Of a stretch of 51,638 nt of DNA, positions 25,005 to 33,499 are shown in pieces. Under the pieces are notes generated by a model. It saw only the letters and a list, made by a program, of their open reading frames with translations. It was not told the DNA's origin and did no database searches. Both the position numbers and the translations under genes were made by a program. Each line of letters starts with the position of its first letter. The stretch's first letter is position 1. The DNA is from Nitrosotalea sp. (lineage in GTDB: Archaea > Thermoproteota > Nitrososphaeria > Nitrososphaerales > Nitrosopumilaceae), in assembly GCA_023252235.1 (NCBI GenBank), contig JAHEXH010000005.1, positions 1 to 51,638 of the forward strand. The letters are read 5' to 3'.

Positions 25005-25823
25005 TTATCTTCTTAGTTCTTTTAGCTTTGCTGCGGTAACTTCAGCTGCCTTTTTACCTGATAGTAACATGGAGCCATAGGTTGGACCCATTCTTGCTAA
25101 TCCATAAGTCTCAGTAACAGACATTCCAGAAATAACTAGTCCTGGATATAGTTCTCCTGTCTTGTAGACTACTCTGTTTTCTCCATCGTCAATCCACATC
25201 GGGTCCATTCCTTTCCATTCTACGAGTTTTCTGTCTACCAGTCTTTTTACTGCAACAGAATCATGGCCTGATGCGTCAATTACCATCTTTGCTTCCAATG
25301 CAATAGGATCTACACATGTTATGTTTCTTGGAAGTGCTGAAACTGGCATCCAGTTTACAACGACTCCTGCTACTCGGCCGTTTTTCAAAACTAGATCATC
25401 AAACTTGGTTAATTGTAAGAATTTTACTCCTGCATCACATGCTGCTGCTATCAATTTGGATACTGCATGTGGACCTGGTGTTAGAAAGAGACCTTCGGAA
25501 ATTTGCTTGTATGGAATTCCTAACTCGTCCCACACCTTTTGAGCAGGTGCTCTCACTGTTACTGGATTCATCATGTAACCTCCTAGCCAGTAGCCACCGC
25601 CTAGGTAATTGTTTTGTTCAATTACAAGAACTTTGAATCCCATTAACGATAATTCTCTGCTTGCGGTAAGTCCTGCAGGGCCTGCACCAATAATTATTAC
25701 ATCTGAATCTGATCTGTCAATTAGAACTGAATGAAATTCGTTGGCAATTGCTCTAGTAATTTCTACTTCTCTTAAATCTGCAAAGATTTTTGGAGCTTCA
25801 TCGTTTCGAGTTAAACTTTGCAT
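25005..25823 (-). CDS. thi4: Thi4-type thiamine thiazole synthase
   Basis: 272 residues. Thi4 makes the thiazole precursor of thiamine from NAD, glycine and a sulfur source. It shows the dinucleotide fold IIIGAGPAGLTASREL, GGGYWLGGYMMN, the VVNWMPV strand, VIDASGHDSVAVKRL and the C-terminal ARMGPTYGSMLLSGKKAAE. At the sulfur-donor position it has Cys170 (NITCVDP), corresponding to yeast Cys205, where the Methanocaldococcus enzyme has His. This suggests the single-turnover enzyme that gives up its own sulfur. A TATA-like CTATTAATG (25847-25855, minus strand) is about 28 nt upstream of ATG 25823. Confidence 0.93.
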   Translation of the reverse strand: MQSLTRNDEAPKIFADLREVEITRAIANEFHSVLIDRSDSDVIIIGAGPAGLTASRELSLMGFKVLVIEQNNYLGGGYWLGGYMMNPVTVRAPAQKVWDELGIPYKQISEGLFLTPGPHAVSKLIAAACDAGVKFLQLTKFDDLVLKNGRVAGVVVNWMPVSALPRNITCVDPIALEAKMVIDASGHDSVAVKRLVDRKLVEWKGMDPMWIDDGENRVVYKTGELYPGLVISGMSVTETYGLARMGPTYGSMLLSGKKAAEVTAAKLKELRR

Positions 25824-25860
25824 GAAAAATTATCCTCTGTTTAGCACATTAATAGTTTGC

Positions 25861-26880
25861 TCAGTTTAGAAACGAGTCTTCGAAAGCCTTGATGCATTCT
25901 CGTATGTGCATCTTCTTTGTTGGGTTTTTGAAGGCATATGCAGAAATAATGTCTACTTTTGCAAAGTCTTTGCTAGATAGGGATTTCTTTGCAGCCCTTA
26001 TGGAATCTACTATGACATTACAGCCGTTTGTACTATCATTTGTTCGTAATGAGAGATCTAATTCTACCGGGGAATTGAGAAAGCCTCCTGCTTCCATCCA
26101 ATAGTAACTTACTCTTGAATCGCCTAATTGTTCTGCATATTCTGTAGTACCTGCAGTTGACTGGAATGGAATCGGCGATTCAATTGCAATGGACTGTGTC
26201 TTGATCTGTCTCTTTCTTTCTCTTGTTTCTTCTGCCATTGTATTCTGAGTGTCCTGATTACCTCCAACATCAAGCTGATATGCTTTTCGCAAAAAGATTC
26301 CTCTACTTGCCATGAAATCTATCATGCCTCTGTGAAACGCAGTACCTCCAAATTGGCTCATCAAGTCATCACCTAGTATCATAATTCCTTTGGATTCAAA
26401 CGCTTTTCTTGTTTGGTCTGTAACTGTATGTGCAGCTGTTGCATTAAAGAAAGAACAACCTGCGTCTAATGCGGCTTTGGCATATTTTTCACTACTTTTT
26501 TCCATTCCTGAGGAAATTAGATTTACAACAAAATCTGGTTTTACATTCTTGAGAGCATTTACAAACTCGTCATAACTTGCTGATTTTACCTGGCCGTTTT
26601 GTGCTATGTGTGAAGGTGCAGTATCTTCTGCAATTCCTGGTTGTATTGTTAGATTGCCAAAGTCTGATTTGTGATTTTTTACTATGTCGCCTATTTTTTT
26701 TCCTACTTTTGATGCATCTATATCATATACTGCAGATATTGTAAAATCATTTAGTGTCAATCCTGCTATTTTTGGATGCCACAGACCTTGTGTAGAATTT
26801 TTGTAAAATTCAAAACCTTTGACAAGTGTAGTAGCTACATTGCCAACACCAATTAGTGCTAGACTTATCTTGCCTGTCAC
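25861..26880 (-). CDS. inositol-3-phosphate synthase (archaeal type)
   Basis: 339 residues with a GTG start. It converts glucose-6-phosphate to inositol phosphate with internal NAD redox. Typical segments are ALIGVGNVATTLVKG, LISSGMEKSSEKYA, FFNATAAH, GDDLMSQFGGTAFHR, AYQLDVGGNQDTQN and GFLNSPVELDLSL. In archaea it supplies headgroups for archaetidylinositol lipids and sometimes inositol-type compatible solutes. Thi4 lies 37 bp downstream on the same strand but has its own promoter-like sequence. Confidence 0.93.
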   Translation of the reverse strand: MTGKISLALIGVGNVATTLVKGFEFYKNSTQGLWHPKIAGLTLNDFTISAVYDIDASKVGKKIGDIVKNHKSDFGNLTIQPGIAEDTAPSHIAQNGQVKSASYDEFVNALKNVKPDFVVNLISSGMEKSSEKYAKAALDAGCSFFNATAAHTVTDQTRKAFESKGIMILGDDLMSQFGGTAFHRGMIDFMASRGIFLRKAYQLDVGGNQDTQNTMAEETRERKRQIKTQSIAIESPIPFQSTAGTTEYAEQLGDSRVSYYWMEAGGFLNSPVELDLSLRTNDSTNGCNVIVDSIRAAKKSLSSKDFAKVDIISAYAFKNPTKKMHIRECIKAFEDSFLN

Positions 26881-26921
26881 GGTGTTTTTTTCTTGGCGGT
26901 CATCATTTAACTCTTTTCTGA

Positions 26922-26935
26922 TTAGTTGAAACTAA
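26922..26935. repeat. small inverted repeat in a divergent promoter region
   Basis: TTAGTT-GA-AACTAA is a perfect 6-bp palindrome with a 2-bp centre. It lies between the divergent inositol-phosphate synthase and nirA-like genes, about 42 bp from the first start. An operator is possible; chance in AT-rich DNA is also possible. Confidence 0.25.
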
Positions 26936-27021
26936 CCCGATTTCCTTGATGAGTTGTGAATAAAATGTGCAACTTTTGCCACAAATATGCTGGGTTTAAC
27001 TAAAATTCCCATAATACAAAA

Positions 27022-27028
27022 TTTATAT
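27022..27028 (+). promoter_or_regulatory. TATA box of the nirA-like gene
   Basis: TTTATAT centred about 29 nt upstream of ATG 27054. An in-frame ATG at 27027 overlaps this box and is therefore unlikely to be the start. Confidence 0.5.
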
Positions 27029-27053
27029 GCATTCTGGAGGCTATCTATCAATA

Positions 27054-28859
27054 ATGAGTAATACTAGTGTAAACCAATCCAAGCCTGATAATATTCCGAA
27101 ACACAAGATAGACTGGGGACGATTGGAAGAAGCCGAACGATTTGCAGAATTGGTAAAGCAATTCCGACAAGGAAGTCTTAACCGGGATGATTTTAGACGT
27201 TTTAGATTACAACATGGTGCTTACGGTAGCAGAATGACTGATGATTATAGTATGATTAGGCTGAAACTTCCTGCTGGGGAAGTTTATCCAGAACAATTAG
27301 ACAAAATTGCAGACTTGAGTGATTCTTTCTCAATAGGAAATGCTCATGTCTCAACTCGACAGAACTTTCAACTTCACTGGGTTGCTTTAGAGGATGTATC
27401 AGAAGTTCTTAGAGGATTAGCAGAAGTAGGAGTGACAACAAGAGAAGCATGTGGAAATTCTGTACGAAGTATAATGTGTAGTCCTCTTGCAGGTGTTTGC
27501 CCAGAAGAAATCTTTGATCCTACTCCATACGCAGTAGCTACAACTAAATTCCTTTTACGAAATCCCATGAGTCAATCGCTTCCAAGAAAATTCAAGATCA
27601 ATTTTACTTGCTGTGAGAAACACGGCATGGCAAGAATGGTAGACATTGGTCTAATTCCACAACAAGTAGAAATAAATGGCAAAACGCAACGTGGTTTCAA
27701 AATTTTCCTTGGAGGAGGATTAGGAGCACAATCATTTGTAGGGCATCAGCTTGAAACCTTTACTTCGGAAGAAGAGTTGTTGTATACTATTATTTCAGTA
27801 ATTAGAATATTTGATAGACTTGGTAATAGAGAAAACATGGCAAGGGCCAGAATGAGATACCTTGTTAACGAGATGGGTTGGGAAAAATTCCAAAACCTTG
27901 TACTAAAAGAAAGAGCAATGGTCAAGATGCTTTTGTCTGTTGTAGTGAAATTGGAAGTTGATAAAACACCTGAAGTGTTAAGAAAGATTTCAATTAGTTC
28001 AGAGATACCGTCTATCCCACAAGGATATTCCAGATGGGTGAAATCTAATACCGTAAAACAAAAACAACCTGGATTTAGTTCTGTGTTTCTAACACTGGAA
28101 TCTGGCGATGTAACATCAAATCAACTAAGGGCTATTGCTGAAATGGCCAGAGAACTTACTGCTGATGGTCAAATACGTAATGGATTTTCTCAGGATATGG
28201 TATTTCGATGGGTACAAGATGAAGATCTTCCCAGACTTTACGCAAAACTCCTAGAAGTAGGTCTTGCAAACCCTGGTGCGTTAACGATGGCCTCTGTTGT
28301 TGGATGTTCTGGAACTACTTCATGTAATTTGGCACTAACAAACTCACACAGACTTGCAAAAGAAGTGCAAAGAAAGTTCATTGAATTAAAAATTGATGAA
28401 GACGATGATCTTAGAAATTCTACTATCAAGATAAGTGGATGTCCAAACTCTTGTGGTCAGCATGAAATAGCAACAATCGGATTTTATGGTGGCGGAGGAA
28501 GACTTGGCAAGGACATGTATCCACTGTACACTATGTTGTTGGGAGGAAGATCCGACGAAGATACAACCCTTGGTCATACATGTGTCAAAGTTCCAGCAAA
28601 AAGAGTAATCCCGATAATCCTCAAAATAGTTGAGATATTCAAATCTGAAAAAAGACCAAATGAAACTCTTGATCTATGGATACGTAGAGTCTTGGAAGGA
28701 AATGGTGGTCCGAATGTTAAATCACTTGATGATATCAAGGAATTACTGAAGTCTGCTGTTGTAGTACCTACAAAAGAACAAGATGAAGACTTTTACGCTG
28801 ATTATGGAAATGACGGAAGCTATCATGCAAAAACAGGAAGGGGCGAGTGTGCAGCTTGA
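27054..28859 (+). CDS. siroheme/4Fe-4S nitrite or sulfite reductase
   Basis: About 601 residues. It is a ferredoxin-dependent nitrite/sulfite reductase: two ferrodoxin-like half domains (STRQNFQLHWV near residue 100, and again in the C-half) and the siroheme/4Fe-4S cysteines VVGCSGTTSC and ISGCPNSCGQHEIATIGFYGG. It catalyses a six-electron reduction, nitrite to ammonia or sulfite to sulfide; sequence alone does not settle which. The coupled rhodanese gene favours sulfur, while ammonia oxidisers have long been annotated with NirA here. The protein ends in a charged tail with a cysteine (GRGECAA). The start follows the TATA box. Confidence 0.92.
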   Translation: MSNTSVNQSKPDNIPKHKIDWGRLEEAERFAELVKQFRQGSLNRDDFRRFRLQHGAYGSRMTDDYSMIRLKLPAGEVYPEQLDKIADLSDSFSIGNAHVSTRQNFQLHWVALEDVSEVLRGLAEVGVTTREACGNSVRSIMCSPLAGVCPEEIFDPTPYAVATTKFLLRNPMSQSLPRKFKINFTCCEKHGMARMVDIGLIPQQVEINGKTQRGFKIFLGGGLGAQSFVGHQLETFTSEEELLYTIISVIRIFDRLGNRENMARARMRYLVNEMGWEKFQNLVLKERAMVKMLLSVVVKLEVDKTPEVLRKISISSEIPSIPQGYSRWVKSNTVKQKQPGFSSVFLTLESGDVTSNQLRAIAEMARELTADGQIRNGFSQDMVFRWVQDEDLPRLYAKLLEVGLANPGALTMASVVGCSGTTSCNLALTNSHRLAKEVQRKFIELKIDEDDDLRNSTIKISGCPNSCGQHEIATIGFYGGGGRLGKDMYPLYTMLLGGRSDEDTTLGHTCVKVPAKRVIPIILKIVEIFKSEKRPNETLDLWIRRVLEGNGGPNVKSLDDIKELLKSAVVVPTKEQDEDFYADYGNDGSYHAKTGRGECAA

Positions 28860-29656
28860 GCAAAGAAAAAAGCACCAGAGTTACAATCGATGCCGATAAC
28901 CTTAGATCTGAAATACGAGACAAGAGTGTCAAAGTTCTGGATATAAGAAAAGAAGAAGACTACAAACAAGGACATATTCCAGGAGCAATCAATCTTCCAC
29001 TTGCTAGTCTACTTGCAGATGACAGTCCAGAGAAAGTTCTACAATATACTCAATCATTTGGAATTGGTGATGAAACACCTGTTGTAGTATATGATGATAC
29101 ATTTGGTGCACTTGCATCACGAGTTGCGTGGACCCTTGAATATATCGGCCATGAAGATGTCTCGCTTCTTGACATTACTTTTGGTACTTGGAAGAAACTT
29201 GGTCTTGAGACTAATGCCGACTCTCCTTCTCTTAGTAAGAGTAACCACTCATTAAAGATACAACCACATATTCTTGCAACTTCTGATTATCTTGTGCCTG
29301 CCAAGGAAAAGGGCGCAGTTTTAGTAGATAATAGAGAACGACTCAACTTTCTTGAGCAGCATATTCCTGGTGCAATAAACATACCATACAGAATGCTTGC
29401 ATCAGGTCAAAATATCCTGAGACCAAAAGAGGAACTTAAAAGGTTGATGCAAAATAGGAACATTACTTCTGATTCTGAAATTATAACATATTGTGGAAGT
29501 GTGGGTACTCTATCTGGCCTTGGTTACTATGCACTAAAATCCATAGGTCTTGATAATGTAAAACTATACGTTCGTTCCTTTAAGGAATGGAAATCTCTTG
29601 AAAAACCAATAGAGAAACAAAAGGATGCAAACTATTGGGATCTATCTGCTGAATAG
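28856..29656 (+). CDS. tandem rhodanese-domain sulfurtransferase
   Basis: About 266 residues in two rhodanese domains (about 10-115 and 135-255), as in thiosulfate/mercaptopyruvate sulfurtransferases. The N-domain has VVVYDDTFG with Asp at the active-site Cys position, so it is structural. The C-domain has TYCGSVGTLSG with the catalytic Cys. TTG at 28856 overlaps the TGA of the nirA-like gene (TTGA), which points to translational coupling; GTG at 28847 is an alternative start. The coupling suggests that persulfide or thiosulfate handling accompanies the reductase. Confidence 0.9.
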   Translation: MSKEKSTRVTIDADNLRSEIRDKSVKVLDIRKEEDYKQGHIPGAINLPLASLLADDSPEKVLQYTQSFGIGDETPVVVYDDTFGALASRVAWTLEYIGHEDVSLLDITFGTWKKLGLETNADSPSLSKSNHSLKIQPHILATSDYLVPAKEKGAVLVDNRERLNFLEQHIPGAINIPYRMLASGQNILRPKEELKRLMQNRNITSDSEIITYCGSVGTLSGLGYYALKSIGLDNVKLYVRSFKEWKSLEKPIEKQKDANYWDLSAE

Positions 29657-29658
29657 GT

Positions 29659-30810
29659 TTAGGAATTCTGTGCGGCTTCGTTTCGGAGCTTCTTTGTAAT
29701 CATCATTTCAATATTGTCGAGAAGATCAATCATTTTTTGTTTATTTGCTTGAAGATATTCTGAACCTTTGTCAATCAGTCTGGCCTTAAACAATCTGATG
29801 TCTCTATGCTCTTCAAAGAAATATTCTATCATCTGTCCTCCCTTCCTTGACGGTTCTATGAATACATCAAACTTTGAAATTATTTCTTTAACATCTCCTT
29901 CTTCAATTGCAGTCTTTGCAGCATGTACTGCCTCGCTTATCTCTTTAAGATTCTGTATTACTATTGGCTGTGATTTTTTTGCAGCTCCCAAGAAACCCTT
30001 CTTTTCTACACCAATCTTTTCAGCCAACTCTGGAACTATTTCATATTCTTCTACCTTTTGTAATCCTAAACTCTTTTCAGTTTTAACGAGTAAACCTTTC
30101 TCAACTAATTTTCTTGCGGCATCTTCTATTTCTAATTTGCCTACCATTGTAGTCCAAACAATTTGGCCGACTTTGCGGTAGCCTTGTCTGACCGATTCCA
30201 ATACTACAACTTCCACAATTCTCCTATATCCTTCATCAGTTCTAATGTTTTCAAAATCTTTGTCTCTTACTGCCTTCTTGGCGTTTTTAACATCGATTTC
30301 AATTGAACGCTTGAGTGCTTCGATTGATTCTGGTATGTGATTCAAAAGTGAGTGATAACATGCTTTGTTGTACCAAGACATTCCATCTGTAGGATTTGAG
30401 TCGATTGCTTTTTCTACACATTCTAAAGCTTTATCGTAATTCTTTTGCCTGTAATAGATCAAACCCTTCAAATTCCAAGATTCTGCATTTGTAACATCGA
30501 TTTCATGAACCTTGTTGTAGGCCTCCATTGCACTTGCTAAATCATTCATGTGAAAACGGGTATATCCTAATTTGAGTAATGAATCAACATGGCCTGGATC
30601 AATTCGTAAAGCATCTTCAAAGGCACGGGCGGCATCATCCATTCTTTCATCTGCCATAAGGGAAACTCCTTTCTTGTAATGCTTGTTTCTAGAATAGTTA
30701 GAATCTGTTAATTTTATATCACTGGATTTATTGTCCATTTCTGACTCTACATTCTCTATCTCCTTGGAAGACTCGCCTTTTTTGTCTCCAAACAATTTCC
30801 TCATGGTCAT
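29659..30810 (-). CDS. TPR-repeat protein with C-terminal winged-helix-like region
   Basis: 383 residues, cytoplasmic. After a charged, probably disordered N-terminus (about 1-40), four tetratricopeptide repeats span about 42-180 (for example DDAARAFEDALRIDPGH and NYDKALECVEKAIDSNP). Residues about 200-270 resemble a winged helix (VGQIVWTTMVGKLEIEDAARKLVEKG), followed by a long helical charged C-terminus. It is probably a scaffold or regulator; partners are unknown. It is convergent with the rhodanese gene (2 bp apart) and divergent from the collagen-like gene, with which it shares a 150-bp promoter region. Confidence 0.85.
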   Translation of the reverse strand: MTMRKLFGDKKGESSKEIENVESEMDNKSSDIKLTDSNYSRNKHYKKGVSLMADERMDDAARAFEDALRIDPGHVDSLLKLGYTRFHMNDLASAMEAYNKVHEIDVTNAESWNLKGLIYYRQKNYDKALECVEKAIDSNPTDGMSWYNKACYHSLLNHIPESIEALKRSIEIDVKNAKKAVRDKDFENIRTDEGYRRIVEVVVLESVRQGYRKVGQIVWTTMVGKLEIEDAARKLVEKGLLVKTEKSLGLQKVEEYEIVPELAEKIGVEKKGFLGAAKKSQPIVIQNLKEISEAVHAAKTAIEEGDVKEIISKFDVFIEPSRKGGQMIEYFFEEHRDIRLFKARLIDKGSEYLQANKQKMIDLLDNIEMMITKKLRNEAAQNS

Positions 30811-30911
30811 AAAAATATGGTTCAGCCGTAGATAAATACATTAGTTTGAAAAATAGGCAGTTAGGCAGGTAGAAAACCGATTTCCAAGTATCTAAAAATT
30901 CACAAATGGGC

Positions 30912-30918
30912 TTTATAT
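30912..30918 (+). promoter_or_regulatory. TATA box of the collagen-like gene
   Basis: TTTATAT about 46 nt upstream of ATG 30961, predicting a leader of roughly 20 nt, longer than for most genes here. Confidence 0.45.
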
Positions 30919-30960
30919 CATATTGAAAATACAAAAATACTTAGGAATTACACGTAGAAT

Positions 30961-32601
30961 ATGTCATCTAAAGATAACACTATTGAGATAACTGGCGAAT
31001 CGCCCTTTAAGTTATCATCGGGTGTCTTTGAAGTACAAATTGCAATTTGCGATGCTCAACCCTCTTCAGATGAAATTAGACGAAAAAGTTTTCATTCGTT
31101 GTGGAAGGATAACTTTCATCTTAGAGTAAAGGACAAGAGATTTTCACAAACTCTAGGATCTGCAAAAAATCCTTTACCTGATTCAGTATTCCAAAGAGGA
31201 AATGTTTGGATTGTTGTAATTGACCAATTCTCTTCGATTCATACTGGGTTTCAAATTGAGATTCCAAGAACTGGCTCGGAATTTACCGAGCATGCAAAAC
31301 CAGAACAGGAAGTTACAACTCATTTTATAAAATCAGAGCCAGAAATTGTTAGCAGAACAAAACCTGTTACAGAACACTATCCAGGTGAAAGAGGTTCAAG
31401 AGGACCGTCAGGACTTATGGGTCCGCCGGGACCAATGGGACAACCAGGACAGATGGGTCAAGCTGGTATACAGGGTCCTCCCGGACCTATGGGTGTACAA
31501 GGAGACAAAGGCCCACCAGGTCCACCAGGTGATAAAGGAGACAAAGGCCCACCAGGTCCACCAGGTGATAAAGGAGATAGAGGAGACAAGGGACCAATAG
31601 GCGAAAAAGGAATCACTGGAGACAAAGGTCCGCCTGGACCTCATGGTCCACAAGGTGATAAAGGTCCACACGGTCCACCAGGTGATAAAGGAGATAGAGG
31701 AGACAAGGGACCAATAGGCGAAAAAGGAATCACTGGAGACAAGGGTCCACAAGGTGACAAAGGTACTCGAGGCGATGAAGGAGAAAAAGGAGAACGTGGT
31801 GATAAAGGCGACAAGGGTGACAAGGGCGATAAAGGATTAACCGGAGAACTTGGCCCTCTGGGAGAAAAGGGACCAACAGGTCCTCCAGGCCCACAAGGCG
31901 ATAAAGGAATCATCGGACCACCCGGTGAACAAGGTCCAAAAGGTCCAATCGGTGTACAGGGAGACAAAGGTCTACCTGGTCCACAAGGTCCACAAGGTGA
32001 CAAGGGATTAACTGGTCCACAAGGACCCACAGGTGAAAAAGGTCCACAAGGTCCACAAGGTCCAGCCGGAGAAAAAGGTCTCACTGGAATTCCGGGCCCA
32101 CAAGGCGAAAAAGGTCCAAGGGGATTACCAGGCCCAAGTGGTGACCAAGGTCCAAGGGGTACCCCAGGTCCACAAGGTCCTCCAGGTCCACAAGGAATTC
32201 AAGGCCCACAAGGCGAAAAAGGTACTACTGGTCCGCAAGGTGCACCAGGTGATAAAGGTCCTTCTGGAATTCAAGGTTTACCGGGGCCATTAGGCCCATT
32301 AGGTCCACAAGGACCGTCTGGAGATAAAGGTCCACAAGGTGTTCAAGGCCCACAAGGTGACAAGGGATTGACTGGTCCACAAGGACCGTCTGGAGATAAA
32401 GGCCAACAAGGCCCACAAGGACAACAAGGCACACCCGGTGAACAGGGTCCACGAGGCCCACCTGGCCCACCTGGAGATAAGGGTCCTACAGGATTCTCAG
32501 AACAGGAGCGTGCTTTGATAACGCAATTGCTTGAGATTTTATCTTCTAAAAATATGATCACGACTGAACAGCAGATAAAACTGATGAGCTTCCTATACTA
32601 A
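30961..32601 (+). CDS. large collagen-like Gly-X-Y repeat protein
   Basis: 546 residues. A globular head (1-141) that I do not recognise, with no signal peptide or membrane segment, is followed by an uninterrupted run of Gly-X-Y (residues 142-510, exactly 123 triplets by coordinate count). The run is rich in GDKG, GEKG, GPPGPP and GPQGPQ units. A 36-residue tail ([16 protein letters not shown] onwards) is predicted helical and could trimerise the chain. The charge-rich triplets (DKG, EKG, DRG) are the kind that stabilise bacterial collagens without hydroxyproline. The absence of an export signal makes location unclear: cytoplasmic, or exported by an unknown route. Confidence 0.9.
   Translation: MSSKDNTIEITGESPFKLSSGVFEVQIAICDAQPSSDEIRRKSFHSLWKDNFHLRVKDKRFSQTLGSAKNPLPDSVFQRGNVWIVVIDQFSSIHTGFQIEIPRTGSEFTEHAKPEQEVTTHFIKSEPEIVSRTKPVTEHYPGERGSRGPSGLMGPPGPMGQPGQMGQAGIQGPPGPMGVQGDKGPPGPPGDKGDKGPPGPPGDKGDRGDKGPIGEKGITGDKGPPGPHGPQGDKGPHGPPGDKGDRGDKGPIGEKGITGDKGPQGDKGTRGDEGEKGERGDKGDKGDKGDKGLTGELGPLGEKGPTGPPGPQGDKGIIGPPGEQGPKGPIGVQGDKGLPGPQGPQGDKGLTGPQGPTGEKGPQGPQGPAGEKGLTGIPGPQGEKGPRGLPGPSGDQGPRGTPGPQGPPGPQGIQGPQGEKGTTGPQGAPGDKGPSGIQGLPGPLGPLGPQGPSGDKGPQGVQGPQGDKGLTGPQGPSGDKGQQGPQGQQGTPGEQGPRGPPGPPGDKGPTGFSEQERALITQLLEILSSKNMITTEQQIKLMSFLY
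31561..31742 (+). repeat. 117-bp-offset internal duplication in the collagen-like gene
   Basis: The stretch beginning CCAGGTGATAAAGGAGATAG at 31561 recurs at 31678 and stays essentially identical for about 65 bp (protein [22 protein letters not shown]). The offset is 117 bp, exactly 13 Gly-X-Y triplets, so unit duplication preserves frame. This is coding-repeat expansion, not CRISPR. Confidence 0.75.
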
Positions 32602-32609
32602 ATCAATTT

Positions 32610-32772
32610 TTAGATTTTTACTTCATCAGCAATACATGCACATTCCATTAAATCTGTAAATATTCTTTCAACATCCTTTAGATCAAGATACAACCGTAGA
32701 GTCATCACAAGTTATATTTTTTGTAATTGTGATGTCATATGGAATCAAAATATCATCAATGTAAACTAACAT
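32610..32772 (-). pseudogene. two overlapping short frames, possible frameshifted small gene
   Basis: On the minus strand ATG 32772 opens a 29-residue frame (MLVYIDDILIPYDITITKN, then ITCDDSTVVS). Within its end another frame, ATG 32705 to TAA 32610, reads MTLRLYLDLKDVERIFTDLM then ECACIADEVKI (31 residues). Joined by one shift near 32690, they would make one small protein of about 55 residues with natural-looking composition. It could be a decayed gene, two overlapping microproteins, or a sequencing error. The rest of the 355-bp gap (32602-32956) shows nothing I can identify. Confidence 0.3.
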
Positions 32773-32956
32773 CTCTTCTAATGATGTGATATTTTTTCAA
32801 CGAACAAATATTTCGATCGAAAACTATCCTTTTAGGCATTACTTGTAATTGATTCTAATCATCGATCTATGTTTTTAGAAATGATCTGCATTTCATATTT
32901 TGTTATCGTATCTCCATTACGTTTACTTCAAATAACTCAAACTAGATCCAATTGGC

Positions 32957-33238
32957 ATGAGTACAAAAGATAAAATCGAATTCAAAATGTTAGATCATCA
33001 ACGAGTGGGAGATGAACATGTCACTTTCAAGCTTGAAGATGGTACAATGGTGAAGGTAAAAGTTGATCTTGACAGAGTAGGAATTGCGATAAACTACAAG
33101 AATCCTGATGGAACACCACATTATGCAGTTAATGCATCGCTTAAGCTGTCTATAATTCCTAATGAAAGAAAATTTTTCGTAGAGCCTGATGCAATTAAAG
33201 GTAAATCACCATCACCACCAGGTCAAATGTTTAGCTAA
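32957..33238 (+). CDS. small conserved hypothetical protein
   Basis: 93 residues, soluble, no cysteines. Beta-rich sequence such as DEHVTFKLEDGTMVKVKVDLDRVGIAINY, then PHYAVNASLKLSIIP, and a flexible C-terminus with SPSPPGQM. I do not recognise a family. It is likely a small beta-barrel or sandwich. It lies between the collagen-like gene and the basic repeat protein. Composition and the clear ATG make it a probable gene. Confidence 0.7.
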   Translation: MSTKDKIEFKMLDHQRVGDEHVTFKLEDGTMVKVKVDLDRVGIAINYKNPDGTPHYAVNASLKLSIIPNERKFFVEPDAIKGKSPSPPGQMFS

Positions 33239-33286
33239 AATATTACAAATTATCGCCTACTAGGAAGCGATAACTTGTTTAAAATT

Positions 33287-33499
33287 TTATCTTCTTCTTT
33301 TTGAAGCTGTTCTCTTAGCTTTTCTTGCAGCTGGTTTTCTTGCAGCTGCTCTTCTCTTTGGAGCGGATCGCTTTGCAGCAGATCTTCTCTTTGGAGCACT
33401 ACGCTTTGGAGCAGATCTTCTCTTTGGAGCGGATCGCTTTGCAGCAGATCTTCTCTTTGGAGCGGATCTTTTAACAGCTCTTGTTGATCGTTTTGCCAT
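33287..33499 (-). CDS. lysine/arginine-rich repeat protein resembling a linker-histone tail
   Basis: 70 residues made almost only of K, R, A, S and P. Units such as KRSAPKRRSAAKRSAPKRR and KPAARKAKR resemble the C-terminal tails of eukaryotic histone H1 and bacterial H1-like (Hc1/AlgP-type) proteins. It should be intrinsically disordered, strongly basic and DNA- or RNA-binding; a role in nucleoid compaction is inference. The coding DNA holds a near-perfect direct repeat with a 66-bp (22-codon) period (33351 and 33417). It has no acidic residue. The ATG at 33499 starts MAKRSTRAVKRS. Confidence 0.8.
   Translation of the reverse strand: MAKRSTRAVKRSAPKRRSAAKRSAPKRRSAPKRSAPKRRSAAKRSAPKRRAAARKPAARKAKRTASKRRR
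33351..33464 (-). repeat. 66-bp-period direct repeat inside the basic protein gene
   Basis: A stretch of about 47 bp from 33351 (CTTCTCTTTGGAGCGGATCG onwards) recurs at 33417. It encodes a repeated 22-residue unit, so the gene has grown by in-frame duplication. Confidence 0.65.

Noticed and set aside
31384-32490. dense short repeats resembling a CRISPR array
   Set aside because: Repeats are in-frame 9-bp coding triplets without constant spacers, and no cas genes are near.
31408-32561. long antisense frames rich in Pro/Gly/Ser/Trp/Leu across the collagen gene
   Set aside because: They are by-products of the Gly-X-Y repeat codons; composition is that of repetitive shadow frames with no start context.
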